A stretch of DNA of 11,335 nt, taken from contig JAGOBQ010000085.1 of NCBI GenBank assembly GCA_017999215.1, positions 1-11,335 of the forward strand, written 5' to 3'. Position numbers and translations under genes: made by a program. This document shows, one piece after another, positions 1 to 6,349 of the stretch. The stretch comes from Thermoanaerobaculia bacterium (GTDB lineage Bacteria > Acidobacteriota > Thermoanaerobaculia > UBA5066). Below the pieces are notes generated by a model. That model was given only the letters and a program-made list of their open reading frames with translations, made no database searches and was not told the origin of the DNA. The number at the start of each line of letters is the position of its first letter. The stretch's first letter is position 1.

Positions 1-756
1 CCTCACCTCGACCGTGATGGCCGTGATGTTGTCGACGCCGCCGCGCTCGTTGGCGAGGTCGATCAGCCCGCGCACGATCTGCTCCAGCGATCGGGTCGAG
101 GAGAGGGCCTCGGTGATCTCCTCGTCCGAAACCATGCCCGTCAGGCCGTCGGAGCAGAGGAGAAAGCGGTCGCCGTCGCCGACCGGGATCTCGATCAGGT
201 CGACCGCGACGTGCGCCCCACCGCCGAGGGCGCGGGTGACGACGTTCTTGAGCGGGTGGCTCCGCGCCTCCTCCTCGGAGAGGATGCCGGCGTTGACCTG
301 CTCCTGCACCCAGGAATGGTCGTCGGTCAGGCGGCGCAGCTCCGAGTCGCGAAGCAGGTACGCCCGGCTGTCTCCGACGTGGACGAGCGTCGCCCGCCTC
401 TCGTCGAAGAGCGCGGCCACGACGGTCGTTCCCATTCCCTTCAGCTCGGGACGGTTCACGACGGCGCGCATGACCTTCTCGTTCGCGCGCTCCACCGCGG
501 TGGAGAGGCGGTTCCCGTCGACGGAGTAGCGGTTGTTGTACCCGAACGGCCACGTGTTGTCGTGGTCGTCCTCCGTACCGGCGATGAACTCCTGGATCGA
601 TTCGACCGTCAGGCGGGAGGCGACCTCGCCCGCAGCGTGCCCCCCCATGCCGTCGGCCACGACGAAGAGGCCGCGCTCGGCGTCGAGCAGGTAGGCGTCC
701 TCGTTGTGCTTTCTCTTCCGGCCGACGTCGGTGAGACCGAATGCGGTGAGCGCCAC
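1..756 (-). CDS. PP2C-family Ser/Thr protein phosphatase (Stp/PrpC type), 3' end cut by window
   Basis: Metal-dependent phosphatase that would remove phosphate from Ser/Thr residues in the cytoplasm, usually opposing Hanks-type kinases. I translated 252 codons from a GTG at 756 to the window edge without a stop. PP2C motifs appear in order: RKRKHNED (residues 13-20), VADGMGGHAAGE with metal-binding D35 and G36, GMGTTVVA, VGDSRAYL, DDHSW, LLCSDGLTGMV and the final metal motif VDNIT (D242). Only a few C-terminal residues should be missing, since the family is usually about 240-260 residues. The segment around TWPFGYNNRYSVDGNRL is an insertion I associate with myxobacterial and acidobacterial members (from memory). 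The GTG lies 9 bases after the stop of the J-domain gene, so the two are probably co-transcribed; no strong ribosome site is seen. No kinase gene is in the window. Confidence 0.95.
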   Translation of the reverse strand, partial: MALTAFGLTDVGRKRKHNEDAYLLDAERGLFVVADGMGGHAAGEVASRLTVESIQEFIAGTEDDHDNTWPFGYNNRYSVDGNRLSTAVERANEKVMRAVVNRPELKGMGTTVVAALFDERRATLVHVGDSRAYLLRDSELRRLTDDHSWVQEQVNAGILSEEEARSHPLKNVVTRALGGGAHVAVDLIEIPVGDGDRFLLCSDGLTGMVSDEEITEALSSTRSLEQIVRGLIDLANERGGVDNITAITVEVR

Positions 757-765
757 GGCCGGATT

Positions 766-1416
766 CTAGCCCTTCCGCCCGAACAGCCCGCCGAGGAGAC
801 CCCGGTTCTCGGAGGGCGGCTTGAGCTCGATGGCGAGGCGCTGGACCTCCCCGTCCTCGGGTATCCGCTGCAGGGCCTCCTGAAGGTGGCGCTCCGCCTT
901 CGTCCGGAGGCCGACCTGGAGGTAGAGGCGGGCCGCCTCCCGATGGACGGCTCCGTTGTCGCCGTCCAGGCGGAGGGCCCCCTCGACCGCCTCGACGCCC
1001 CTCCGCTCCTTGCCCGGGATACGGCTGCAGACGAGGGCGAGGTAGTGGAGCGCCTTGGCGTCCTTGTTCCAGTGGTGGACCGAGAGGTCGAATTGCTGGA
1101 ACGCCGTCGCCAGGTCCCCCTCGCGGTAGGCCTTGACCCCCTTGGCGAGGTAGACCTTCGCGATCGCCGCCGGGTCGAAGGTGGACGCCCCGGTCCCCTT
1201 GTCGAGGTCGAAGTCGTGCGCCTTTCGGCGCTGCTCGTTCGTCAGGACGTTGACCGCTTCCGTCAGGAGCTGGAAGCGGGCCTCCGCGCCGGCCTTCTTC
1301 GCCGGGTCCGTGACGCGGTCCGGATGCGCATCCCGGGCGAGCGCGCGGAATCGATTGCGGATCGTCTCGTCCGAGGCGTCGCGGCTCACTCCGAGGACTT
1401 CGTAGTAGTTCGTCAC
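766..1416 (-). CDS. J-domain (DnaJ-like) protein with C-terminal TPR-like repeats
   Basis: A 216-residue co-chaperone-like protein. The N-terminal J domain (about residues 3-70) has YYEVLGVSRDAS, a helix II rich in Arg, the essential HPD tripeptide at 31-33 and a final helix ending in RRKAHDFD. J domains stimulate the ATPase of an Hsp70 (DnaK) partner. There is no Gly/Phe-rich stretch, zinc finger or DnaJ C-terminal substrate domain, so this is a type III J protein. Residues about 84-192 form three TPR-like helix pairs (for example KGVKAYREGDLATAFQQFD and AARLYLQVGLRTKAERHLQ), probably for binding a partner. The tail ends GGLFGRKG. The GTG start is preceded by AGGA five bases upstream; an ATG at 1421 reads into a stop after two codons. 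The gene follows a 119-base gap and is closely followed by the phosphatase gene. The substrate is unknown. Confidence 0.9.
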   Translation of the reverse strand: MTNYYEVLGVSRDASDETIRNRFRALARDAHPDRVTDPAKKAGAEARFQLLTEAVNVLTNEQRRKAHDFDLDKGTGASTFDPAAIAKVYLAKGVKAYREGDLATAFQQFDLSVHHWNKDAKALHYLALVCSRIPGKERRGVEAVEGALRLDGDNGAVHREAARLYLQVGLRTKAERHLQEALQRIPEDGEVQRLAIELKPPSENRGLLGGLFGRKG

Positions 1417-1469
1417 GGCATTCCTGTCAGCTTGCGCGGACCGAGCCCCCTTGCGCAGACGGTGGCGAA

Positions 1470-1499
1470 ATTCTCACATGGTCCTCACGCCAAACTCAA
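1470..1499 (-). promoter_or_regulatory. Weak candidate sigma-70 promoter for the J-domain/phosphatase pair
   Basis: On the minus strand TTGAGT (1499-1494) and GAGAAT (1475-1470) are separated by 18 bases. Each matches consensus at 4 of 6 positions. This is the most AT-rich part of the 119-base gap between the 349-residue gene and the J-domain gene. A start near 1463 would give a leader of about 45 bases. Readthrough from the upstream gene is an equally good explanation. Confidence 0.3.
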
Positions 1500-1500
1500 G

Positions 1501-1535
1501 CGCCGTGTCGTCTCCCGGCGACCGACCGGACGGTC
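1501..1535 (-). other. Rest of the intergenic gap: two short hairpins, no convincing terminator
   Basis: Just after the stop of the 349-residue gene there are two weak inverted repeats. One pairs GACCG with CGGTC (1520-1524 with 1531-1535, 6-base loop). The other pairs CGCCG with CGGCG (1501-1505 with 1516-1520, 10-base loop). Neither is followed by a T-run on the minus strand. They could slow polymerase but do not meet the form of an intrinsic terminator. Confidence 0.25.
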
Positions 1536-2585
1536 TCAAAGCTGCCGGCGCTGGACGATCCGCTTCGCCGTCACGCGCACCACCTCGGGGACGTTCCGGT
1601 CCGACGAGAGCGTCGTCTGGTCCCGCGGGGAAAGGCGCGCGACGAGGCCGATCGTCACGTCGATGGGCGACCTCGGGTTCCGGACGATCGCGGACATGAG
1701 CGAGTACTTCTTCATCCACTCGCGCCTCTGGGCGATGGCCCGGAGGACGTCCTCCGACACGCTCTTCATGTTCGCGATGACCTCGGCGTCGGCCTCGTTC
1801 GTCTTCGGCGACTTCAGGACGGCCGTCGAGACGAGACGGTTCGTGTCGCGCACGAGGAAGAGCCTCTCCTCCCGGTTCCCGCGGTAGGCGACCCGGATCT
1901 TCTCGGCCACGGTGAGCGAGCCGAGCCGGAAGAGGACGTCACCCGACTCCTCCTCGGGCGCGGCCGCCGGCCGCTCCGTCTCGGCCGCCTCCTCGGCGTC
2001 GGCGATCTCCTCGGCGTCGGCGATCTCCTCCGCGTCGGCGATCTCCTCCGCCTCCTCGATCCGCTCCCCCCGCTCGCGCTCCTTCTTGAGGAAGAACTCC
2101 TCGAGGAACTCGTCCGCCCTCCGCCGAATGTCGGCCGAGAGGTCGGGGTTCTCGAAGAGGTTCTCGACGATCGCGGGAGCGGCGAGGAGGCGCGCCTGGT
2201 TCGTGACGAGGACGTCCTGCAGGTCGGCCGGAATGCGCCGGGCGAGCCAGACGAGCGTGGCGTCCGAGACCGACCGATGCTGGAGGACCCCTTCGAGGAC
2301 GCGGCGCTCCTTCGAGCGACGGGCGATCGCGTCGAGCTGCTCCGTCCGGGCCCCCGGCGACCGGACGGCGCCGTGGAGAGCCTCCACGTCGAAGCCGCGG
2401 AACGTCTCTTCGCAGAACGGGGCGAGCTCGGGATCTCCGGACGCCAGGATCGAGCCGACGGCCCGAACGAGGTCGGCGGGCGCCAGCGGCACGAATCCCC
2501 GGGCGGCGAACTCGAGGATGCGGCGGGGCGCCTGCCCGCTCTCGATCGCGGCGAGAAGGTCCAGCTCGGGGGCGTCCGCGGACAT
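1536..2585 (-). CDS. Helical-repeat (HEAT-like) protein of unknown function with acidic repeat linker
   Basis: Function not recognised; 349 residues, no signal peptide or membrane segment. There are three parts. Residues 1-165 are mostly helical, with a degenerate repeat around residues 98-145. Residues about 162-215 are a highly charged linker containing EEIADA three times in tandem. Residues about 221-349 form a compact domain with RLGSLTVAEKIRVAYRGNRE, LFLVRDTNRLVSTAVLKSP and REWMKKYSLMSAIVRNP. From memory, this last domain resembles uncharacterised proteins common in Acidobacteriota and Deltaproteobacteria-type genomes, built of short HEAT-like helix pairs. The C-terminal repeat (298-346) resembles one in the 266-residue protein encoded at 3524-4324. 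The ATG at 2585 is 31 bases after the rodZ-like stop and lacks an obvious Shine-Dalgarno, so translation may depend on the upstream gene or use a leaderless-like mode. A scaffold or adaptor role is only a guess. Confidence 0.85.
   Translation of the reverse strand: MSADAPELDLLAAIESGQAPRRILEFAARGFVPLAPADLVRAVGSILASGDPELAPFCEETFRGFDVEALHGAVRSPGARTEQLDAIARRSKERRVLEGVLQHRSVSDATLVWLARRIPADLQDVLVTNQARLLAAPAIVENLFENPDLSADIRRRADEFLEEFFLKKERERGERIEEAEEIADAEEIADAEEIADAEEAAETERPAAAPEEESGDVLFRLGSLTVAEKIRVAYRGNREERLFLVRDTNRLVSTAVLKSPKTNEADAEVIANMKSVSEDVLRAIAQRREWMKKYSLMSAIVRNPRSPIDVTIGLVARLSPRDQTTLSSDRNVPEVVRVTAKRIVQRRQL
1989..2060 (-). repeat. 18-bp tandem repeat (minisatellite) inside the helical-repeat gene
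   Basis: Units at 1989-2006 and 2007-2024 are identical (CTCCTCGGCGTCGGCGAT on the plus strand). The third, 2025-2042, differs by one base, and a fourth, 2043-2060, is more diverged. The period is a multiple of three, so changes in unit number keep the frame and only lengthen or shorten the acidic EEIADA linker of the protein. It is probably prone to slippage. Confidence 0.9.
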
Positions 2586-2616
2586 GCGGGAGGGAGCTTA
2601 CGCCAGGGCGGGCCGG

Positions 2617-3474
2617 TCAGCCGTCTCGCGACGTGTCGGCGCCTTCGCCGATGACGAAGTTCCGGACGACCTGGCCCGGCTGCCCGACGGCGCCGAGGGC
2701 CGCGCCGTCCACGTCGACGGTCACGCCGCCGGCGTTCCCGAGCGTCAGGACGTACGTCCGCCCCCCCTCGAACTGCCGCTTCGTCCCCTTGCGGAAGAGC
2801 TCCGCCGCGACGATCCGCCCGTCGACGCTCACCTCCGTCCAGCAGTCGTCGCTGAACGTCAGCGTGAGGGTGCGCCCCTCTTCCGAGGACGAGCCCGCGG
2901 AGCGGGCGACGGCCGGGTCGACGAGAGGCCGGTCGGCGGAAAGGGGAACCGTCGCCGCGGCGACCTCGGGGGGAAGGCCGAGGGCCTGCGGGACGGGCGT
3001 CGCGGCGTCCGCCGGGGCCGCGGCGCGCACGGCCTCTTCCGCCGGCTCGCCCGCCCGGCTCTTCAGGAGCGCGGCCGCTCCCGTCAAGACGGCGACGACG
3101 AGCGCGACCCCGACTCCGAGGGCCGTCGTGTTGATCGAGACGTTCTTGCGCGGGCGCGAGAGTCGGATGCGGTCGGAGGAGGACGCCAGCGTCGAGGCGG
3201 CGCTCTTCGCCCGTTCTGCGCACCACTCTTCGTGGACGTGGCTGAACGCGGCGGCCGTCCGCTCGGCGTCGAGCCCGAGGTGACGCGCGAGCGAGAGAAC
3301 GAAGCCTCGCGCGAAGACCCGCGCGGGAAGCTGATCGAAGCGTCCCGTCTCGAGCGCTTCGATCTGGCGCACGGAGACCTTCGTCACGTCCGCGAGGTGC
3401 TCGCGTGTGACCTCCCGAAGCTCGCGTTCCCTGCGCAGCTCCTCGCCAAATTCCTGGGGGGTCTCGACGGCCAA
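2617..3474 (-). CDS. RodZ-like protein: N-terminal HTH, one transmembrane helix, C-terminal DUF4115-type domain
   Basis: A 285-residue membrane protein with the RodZ layout. Residues about 9-70 form the helix-turn-helix domain (GEELRRERELREVTREHL, then VRQIEALETGRFDQLPARVF and ARGFVLSLARHLGL). Residues about 116-137 are a hydrophobic helix after a basic stretch RLSRPRK, so the N-terminus is cytoplasmic. A loose Ala/Pro linker follows, then a C-terminal beta domain (about 205-280) with DDCWTEVSVDGR, LTLGNAGGVTVDVDG and GQPGQVVRNF. In characterised RodZ the HTH binds MreB and helps rod morphogenesis; no mreB is in the window, so the role here is inferred. The start is TTG at 3474, with GGAGG 8 bases upstream and a strong promoter just before it. 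The frame stays open to 3660, but that extension precedes the promoter and is low-complexity Arg/Pro/Ser, so I reject it. Confidence 0.88.
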   Translation of the reverse strand: MAVETPQEFGEELRRERELREVTREHLADVTKVSVRQIEALETGRFDQLPARVFARGFVLSLARHLGLDAERTAAAFSHVHEEWCAERAKSAASTLASSSDRIRLSRPRKNVSINTTALGVGVALVVAVLTGAAALLKSRAGEPAEEAVRAAAPADAATPVPQALGLPPEVAAATVPLSADRPLVDPAVARSAGSSSEEGRTLTLTFSDDCWTEVSVDGRIVAAELFRKGTKRQFEGGRTYVLTLGNAGGVTVDVDGAALGAVGQPGQVVRNFVIGEGADTSRDG

Positions 3475-3482
3475 CCGATAAA

Positions 3483-3487
3483 CCTCC
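3483..3487 (-). promoter_or_regulatory. Ribosome-binding site that fixes the TTG start of the rodZ-like gene
   Basis: GGAGG on the minus strand lies 8 bases before TTG at 3474-3472. No ATG or GTG in this frame has comparable spacing near the HTH domain. The site lies about 6 bases downstream of the predicted transcription start, which gives a very short leader. Confidence 0.75.
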
Positions 3488-3499
3488 GAGATAGAAGAG

Positions 3500-3527
3500 A
3501 TTACATTCTTCCCGGGAGGCTTGTCAA
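3500..3527 (-). promoter_or_regulatory. Strong sigma-70 promoter of the rodZ-like gene
   Basis: Minus strand: TTGACA (3527-3522, 6 of 6 to consensus), 16-base spacer, TGTAAT (3505-3500, 5 of 6). Such an AT-rich match stands out in DNA of this GC content. The predicted transcription start is near 3493, about 19 bases before the TTG start codon. The TGA stop of the upstream 266-residue gene (3526-3524) is embedded in the -35 hexamer. Confidence 0.7.
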
Positions 3528-3539
3528 ATGCCGCCCGGG
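3511..3539 (-). promoter_or_regulatory. 29-bp GC-rich dyad centred on the -35 box
   Basis: On the plus strand CCCGGG (3511-3516) and GGC (3518-3520) pair with GCC (3530-3532) and CCCGGG (3534-3539). This gives 9 G-C pairs, one mismatch (3517 against 3533) and a 9-base loop at 3521-3529. The loop holds most of the -35 hexamer and the stop codon of the upstream gene. It could be an operator, a transcript-end hairpin for the trp-linked message, or both. No T-run follows, so it is not a canonical intrinsic terminator. Confidence 0.55.
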
Positions 3540-4324
3540 GACGAGCTGGAGCGCCTCTCCCGTTCCCGGGCGTCGGCCGGCCCCTCGAGGAGGGAGCGGG
3601 CACAGGCCGCGAGGAGCGGATCGGCCGACGGGTCGCCGGCGAGCCGCTCCCAGACGACACGTTCCGAAGAGGAAAGGAGGGAGAGCGCGAGCGGGCGAGG
3701 CGTTCGCCTCGACAGGAGGAGCGCGGAACGGACGGCCGTCCTCTCCATCCAGCGTGGGGTCCGCGCGAGGAGCACGAGCTGCGGCTCCTTCGGCTGCCGG
3801 ACCAGGAGCCAGGCCGTGAGGTCCTCCTCCACGACCCTCGGGTTTCCGAGGAGCGCCGCGAGGACGTCGACGTCGCCGTCGTCGAGCAGGGCGCCCGCCA
3901 GCGCCCGGTCCGCGAGGCGCGCGATCGCCGTCCGCTCTCCGCGCGAGAGCCTCGGCAGCGCCTCGAGCAGACGCCGGTTCGCGGCGTGGCGGACCGGCAT
4001 CGGCGTCCGGGACTCGCGCCCCACGTCGACGAGGTCCCGCCAGGGGAGGTCCTCGAGGAGGCGGAGCGCGTCGGCCCGCGGCGTTCCCGGATGGAGGACG
4101 ATCGCCTTGCGGACCTCGCGGCTCGAGAGGAACGCGGGCGCCTCGAGGACGAGCCCGATCACGGCCTCTCCCGCGAACGGATGCCGCAGGCAGCGCAGGA
4201 CCTCCGACTCGCCGAGGCGGTGGAGGTTCTCCCCCACGAACGCGGCCAGGGAGGCGCGGTCCGCGCGCGAGATCGCCGCGGTGAAGGCGCCGGGCTCCGG
4301 CCCGTCCCGGCGGGGCTCGTTCAC
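3524..4324 (-). CDS. Helical-repeat protein of unknown function, linked to the trp operon
   Basis: Function not recognised. 266 residues, Leu/Ala/Arg-rich, almost wholly helical by eye, with no signal peptide or membrane segment. At least two copies of a repeat of about 48 residues are visible. Repeat A (about 74-121) begins AIVLHPGTPRADALRLLEDL and continues with WRDLV and PVRHAANRRLL. Repeat B (about 198-246) contains RTPRPLALSLLSSSERVVWE and PLLAACARSLL. The same pattern ends the 349-residue protein at 1536-2585. The tail (about 249-266) is an Arg/Ser-rich disordered stretch. The start is GTG at 4324, 7 bases after the trpA stop, without a good ribosome site, so translation is probably coupled to trpA. 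Its stop codon lies in the rodZ promoter. HEAT-like scaffolding is the likeliest architecture; a role in tryptophan synthesis is not supported. Confidence 0.82.
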   Translation of the reverse strand: MNEPRRDGPEPGAFTAAISRADRASLAAFVGENLHRLGESEVLRCLRHPFAGEAVIGLVLEAPAFLSSREVRKAIVLHPGTPRADALRLLEDLPWRDLVDVGRESRTPMPVRHAANRRLLEALPRLSRGERTAIARLADRALAGALLDDGDVDVLAALLGNPRVVEEDLTAWLLVRQPKEPQLVLLARTPRWMERTAVRSALLLSRRTPRPLALSLLSSSERVVWERLAGDPSADPLLAACARSLLEGPADARERERRSSSSPGGI

Positions 4325-4331
4325 CCGGCGA

Positions 4332-5141
4332 TTATCGGCTCGTCGCGGCGGCGAGCGCTCTCACGAGCGCGGCGGCCGCCTCGACCGGGTCTCCTCCCCC
4401 TCGCACGGCCCCCTCCATCGCGAGGACGACCGCGCTCCCGACGACGACGCCGTCGGCGAGGCGGGCGACCGCGGCGACCTGCGCCGGCGTCGAGATGCCG
4501 AAGCCGACCGCGACGGGAAGACGCCCGACGCCCGCGCGCACCCGACCGACCAGCTCCGCGAGCCCGTCCGGCACGTCGGCGCGGACTCCGGTGACGCCGG
4601 CGCGCGAGACGACGTAGACGAAGCCGCGCGAGATCCGGCCGACCGTCTTCACCCGCTTCGGCGGCGAGGTCGGGGCGAGGAGGAAGACCGGGTCGAGGCG
4701 CGCGGCCTTCAGCGTCGCCGCGAAGGCGGCGCCTTCCTCCGGCGGGAGGTCGGTCACGAGCGCCCCGTCGACGCCCGCACCCGCGGCGCGCGCGGCGAAA
4801 GCCGCCTCGCCCATCGAGAGGACCGGGTTCGCGTAGCCGAAGAGGACGAGCGGCGCGTCGAAGCCCGAGGCGCGCGTGCGCGCGACGAGGTCGAGGACGG
4901 CGGAAAGGCGCGCTCCCGAAGCGAGACCGCGCTCGCTCGCCCGCTGGATCGCGGGCCCGTCGGCGATCGGGTCGGAGAAGGGGACGCCGAGCTCGATGAC
5001 GTCGGCGCCGGCTGCGGCGAGCGCCGGCAGGAGCCTCTCCGTGACCTCGAGCGACGGGTCGCCCGCCTCGACGAAGACGACGAGGGCGGCGCGCCCTTCG
5101 CGCGCGGCGCGCGTGAAGGCCCGGCCGATGCGGCCGCTCAC
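4332..5141 (-). CDS. trpA: Tryptophan synthase alpha chain
   Basis: Cleaves indole-3-glycerol phosphate to indole and glyceraldehyde 3-phosphate; indole passes through a tunnel to TrpB in the alpha2-beta2 complex. 269 residues, normal length. The signature ADVIELGVPFSDPIADGPAI carries the catalytic Glu (E50, equivalent to Salmonella E49) and Asp (D61, equivalent to D60). Also seen are FGYANPVL, the active-site loop region SRAGVTG, VAVGFGIS and VVVGSAVV for phosphate binding. The GTG start shares 4 bases (GTGA) with the trpB stop; the frame is open as far as 5942 but the overlap and family alignment fix the start. An oddity is E25 in FVEAGDP, where most relatives have Thr or a small residue. 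It is the last trp gene, followed 7 bases later by the 266-residue unknown gene. Confidence 0.97.
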   Translation of the reverse strand: MSGRIGRAFTRAAREGRAALVVFVEAGDPSLEVTERLLPALAAAGADVIELGVPFSDPIADGPAIQRASERGLASGARLSAVLDLVARTRASGFDAPLVLFGYANPVLSMGEAAFAARAAGAGVDGALVTDLPPEEGAAFAATLKAARLDPVFLLAPTSPPKRVKTVGRISRGFVYVVSRAGVTGVRADVPDGLAELVGRVRAGVGRLPVAVGFGISTPAQVAAVARLADGVVVGSAVVLAMEGAVRGGGDPVEAAAALVRALAAATSR

Positions 5142-6349
5142 AGCGTCACCCCCGTCGCGCCCTCGAGCCGGGCCACGGTCGGGACGTCCTTGTCGCCTCG
5201 CCCCGAGAGGCCGAGGAGGATCGTCGCGCCGGGGCGCTTCGGCGCCTCGCGGAGGACCCAGGCGACGGCGTGAGCCGACTCGAGGGCCGGGATGATCCCC
5301 TCCTTCTCGGACAGCGCGTGGAAGGCCGCGAGCGCCTCGTCGTCGGTGACGCTCTCGTAGCGCGTGCGGCCGAGCGCGGCGAGGTTCGCGTGCTCGGGGC
5401 CGACGGCCGGGTAGTCGAGCCCGGCGGAGACGGAGTGGGTCGGAAGGACCTGCCCGTCCTCGTCGGCGAGGAGGAGCGTCCGCGTCCCGTGCAGGACTCC
5501 GACCCGCCCCGGCCCGAAGCGCGCCGCGTGCTCGCCCGGCGCGGAGGAGCGCCCGCCCGCCTCGACGCCGACGAGCTCGACCTCCCGCTCGGGGAGGAAG
5601 GCGTGGAAGAGGCCGATCGCGTTCGACCCTCCGCCGACGCAGGCGACGACGAGGTCGGGGAGGCCGCCGAGGAGCTTCTTCGCCTGGGCCCGCGCCTCGC
5701 GGCCGATGACGGCGTGGAAGTCGCGGACCATCCGCGGGTAGGGGTGCGGCCCGAGGGCCGAGCCGAGGACGTAGTGCGTGTCGGCGTAGCTCGCGACCCA
5801 GTCGCGCATCGCCTCGTTGATCGCGTCCTTCAGCGTGCGCGAGCCGGAGTCGACGGGGACGACCGTCGTCCCGAGGAGCCTCATCCGGTAGACGTTCAGC
5901 GCCTGCCGCTCGACGTCGACGGAGCCCATGTAGACGACGCACGGGACCCCGAGGAGCGCGGCCGCGGTCGCCGTCGCGACGCCGTGCTGGCCGGCCCCCG
6001 TCTCGGCGATGACGCGGCTCTTCCCCATCCGCTTCGCGAGGAGGACCTGCCCGAGCGCGTTGTTGATCTTGTGGGCCCCCGTGTGGAGGAGGTCCTCGCG
6101 CTTGATGAGAATCCGCGCCCCGAGCTCCTCCGAGAGGCGCTTCGCCTCGGTGAGCGGCGTCGGGCGTCCCGCGTACGTCGTCAGGAGGTGGTGGAGCTCG
6201 CGGCGGAACGCGGCGTCCGCGCGCGCCTTCGCGTACGCCCTCGTCAGCTCCTCGACGGGCGCCATGAGCGTCTCCGGGACGAACCGCCCGCCGAACTCGC
6301 CGAACCGCCCCGCGGCGTCGGCCTCGGGAACCACGAACTTCTCAGCCAC
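5138..6349 (-). CDS. trpB: Tryptophan synthase beta chain (TrpB1 type)
   Basis: PLP enzyme that condenses indole with L-serine to give L-tryptophan. 403 residues, typical of the TrpB1 class that pairs with TrpA. The N-terminal part GRFGEFGGRFVPETLM is characteristic. HTGAHKINNALGQ carries the PLP lysine K94, AETGAGQHGVAT carries catalytic E116, ACVGGGSNAIG binds the PLP phosphate, and LSGRGDKD lies near the C-terminus. The start is GTG at 6349. A strong ribosome site, GGGGAGG at 6360-6354, sits inside the end of the upstream trpCF gene, whose stop at 6344-6342 lies within the trpB start region (8-base overlap). The trpB stop overlaps the trpA GTG by 4 bases, giving the 1:1 coupling expected for the complex. 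Confidence 0.98.
   Translation of the reverse strand: MAEKFVVPEADAAGRFGEFGGRFVPETLMAPVEELTRAYAKARADAAFRRELHHLLTTYAGRPTPLTEAKRLSEELGARILIKREDLLHTGAHKINNALGQVLLAKRMGKSRVIAETGAGQHGVATATAAALLGVPCVVYMGSVDVERQALNVYRMRLLGTTVVPVDSGSRTLKDAINEAMRDWVASYADTHYVLGSALGPHPYPRMVRDFHAVIGREARAQAKKLLGGLPDLVVACVGGGSNAIGLFHAFLPEREVELVGVEAGGRSSAPGEHAARFGPGRVGVLHGTRTLLLADEDGQVLPTHSVSAGLDYPAVGPEHANLAALGRTRYESVTDDEALAAFHALSEKEGIIPALESAHAVAWVLREAPKRPGATILLGLSGRGDKDVPTVARLEGATGVTL

Noticed and set aside
211..1887. Long open frame (558 codons) on the plus strand
   Set aside because: It is antisense to clear PP2C, J-domain and helical-repeat genes. Its product is Arg/Val/Glu-rich low-complexity sequence without any family motif. 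Long antisense frames are expected at this GC content.
3500..3540. Canonical Rho-independent terminator after the trp-linked gene
   Set aside because: The GC dyad is real, but the minus strand continues AAGAATGTAATC without a T-run, so it is reported as a dyad of uncertain role.
3475..3660. N-terminal extension of the rodZ-like frame
   Set aside because: The extra 62 residues are low complexity, lie upstream of the predicted transcription start and overlap the upstream gene. The TTG with GGAGG fits the domain boundary.
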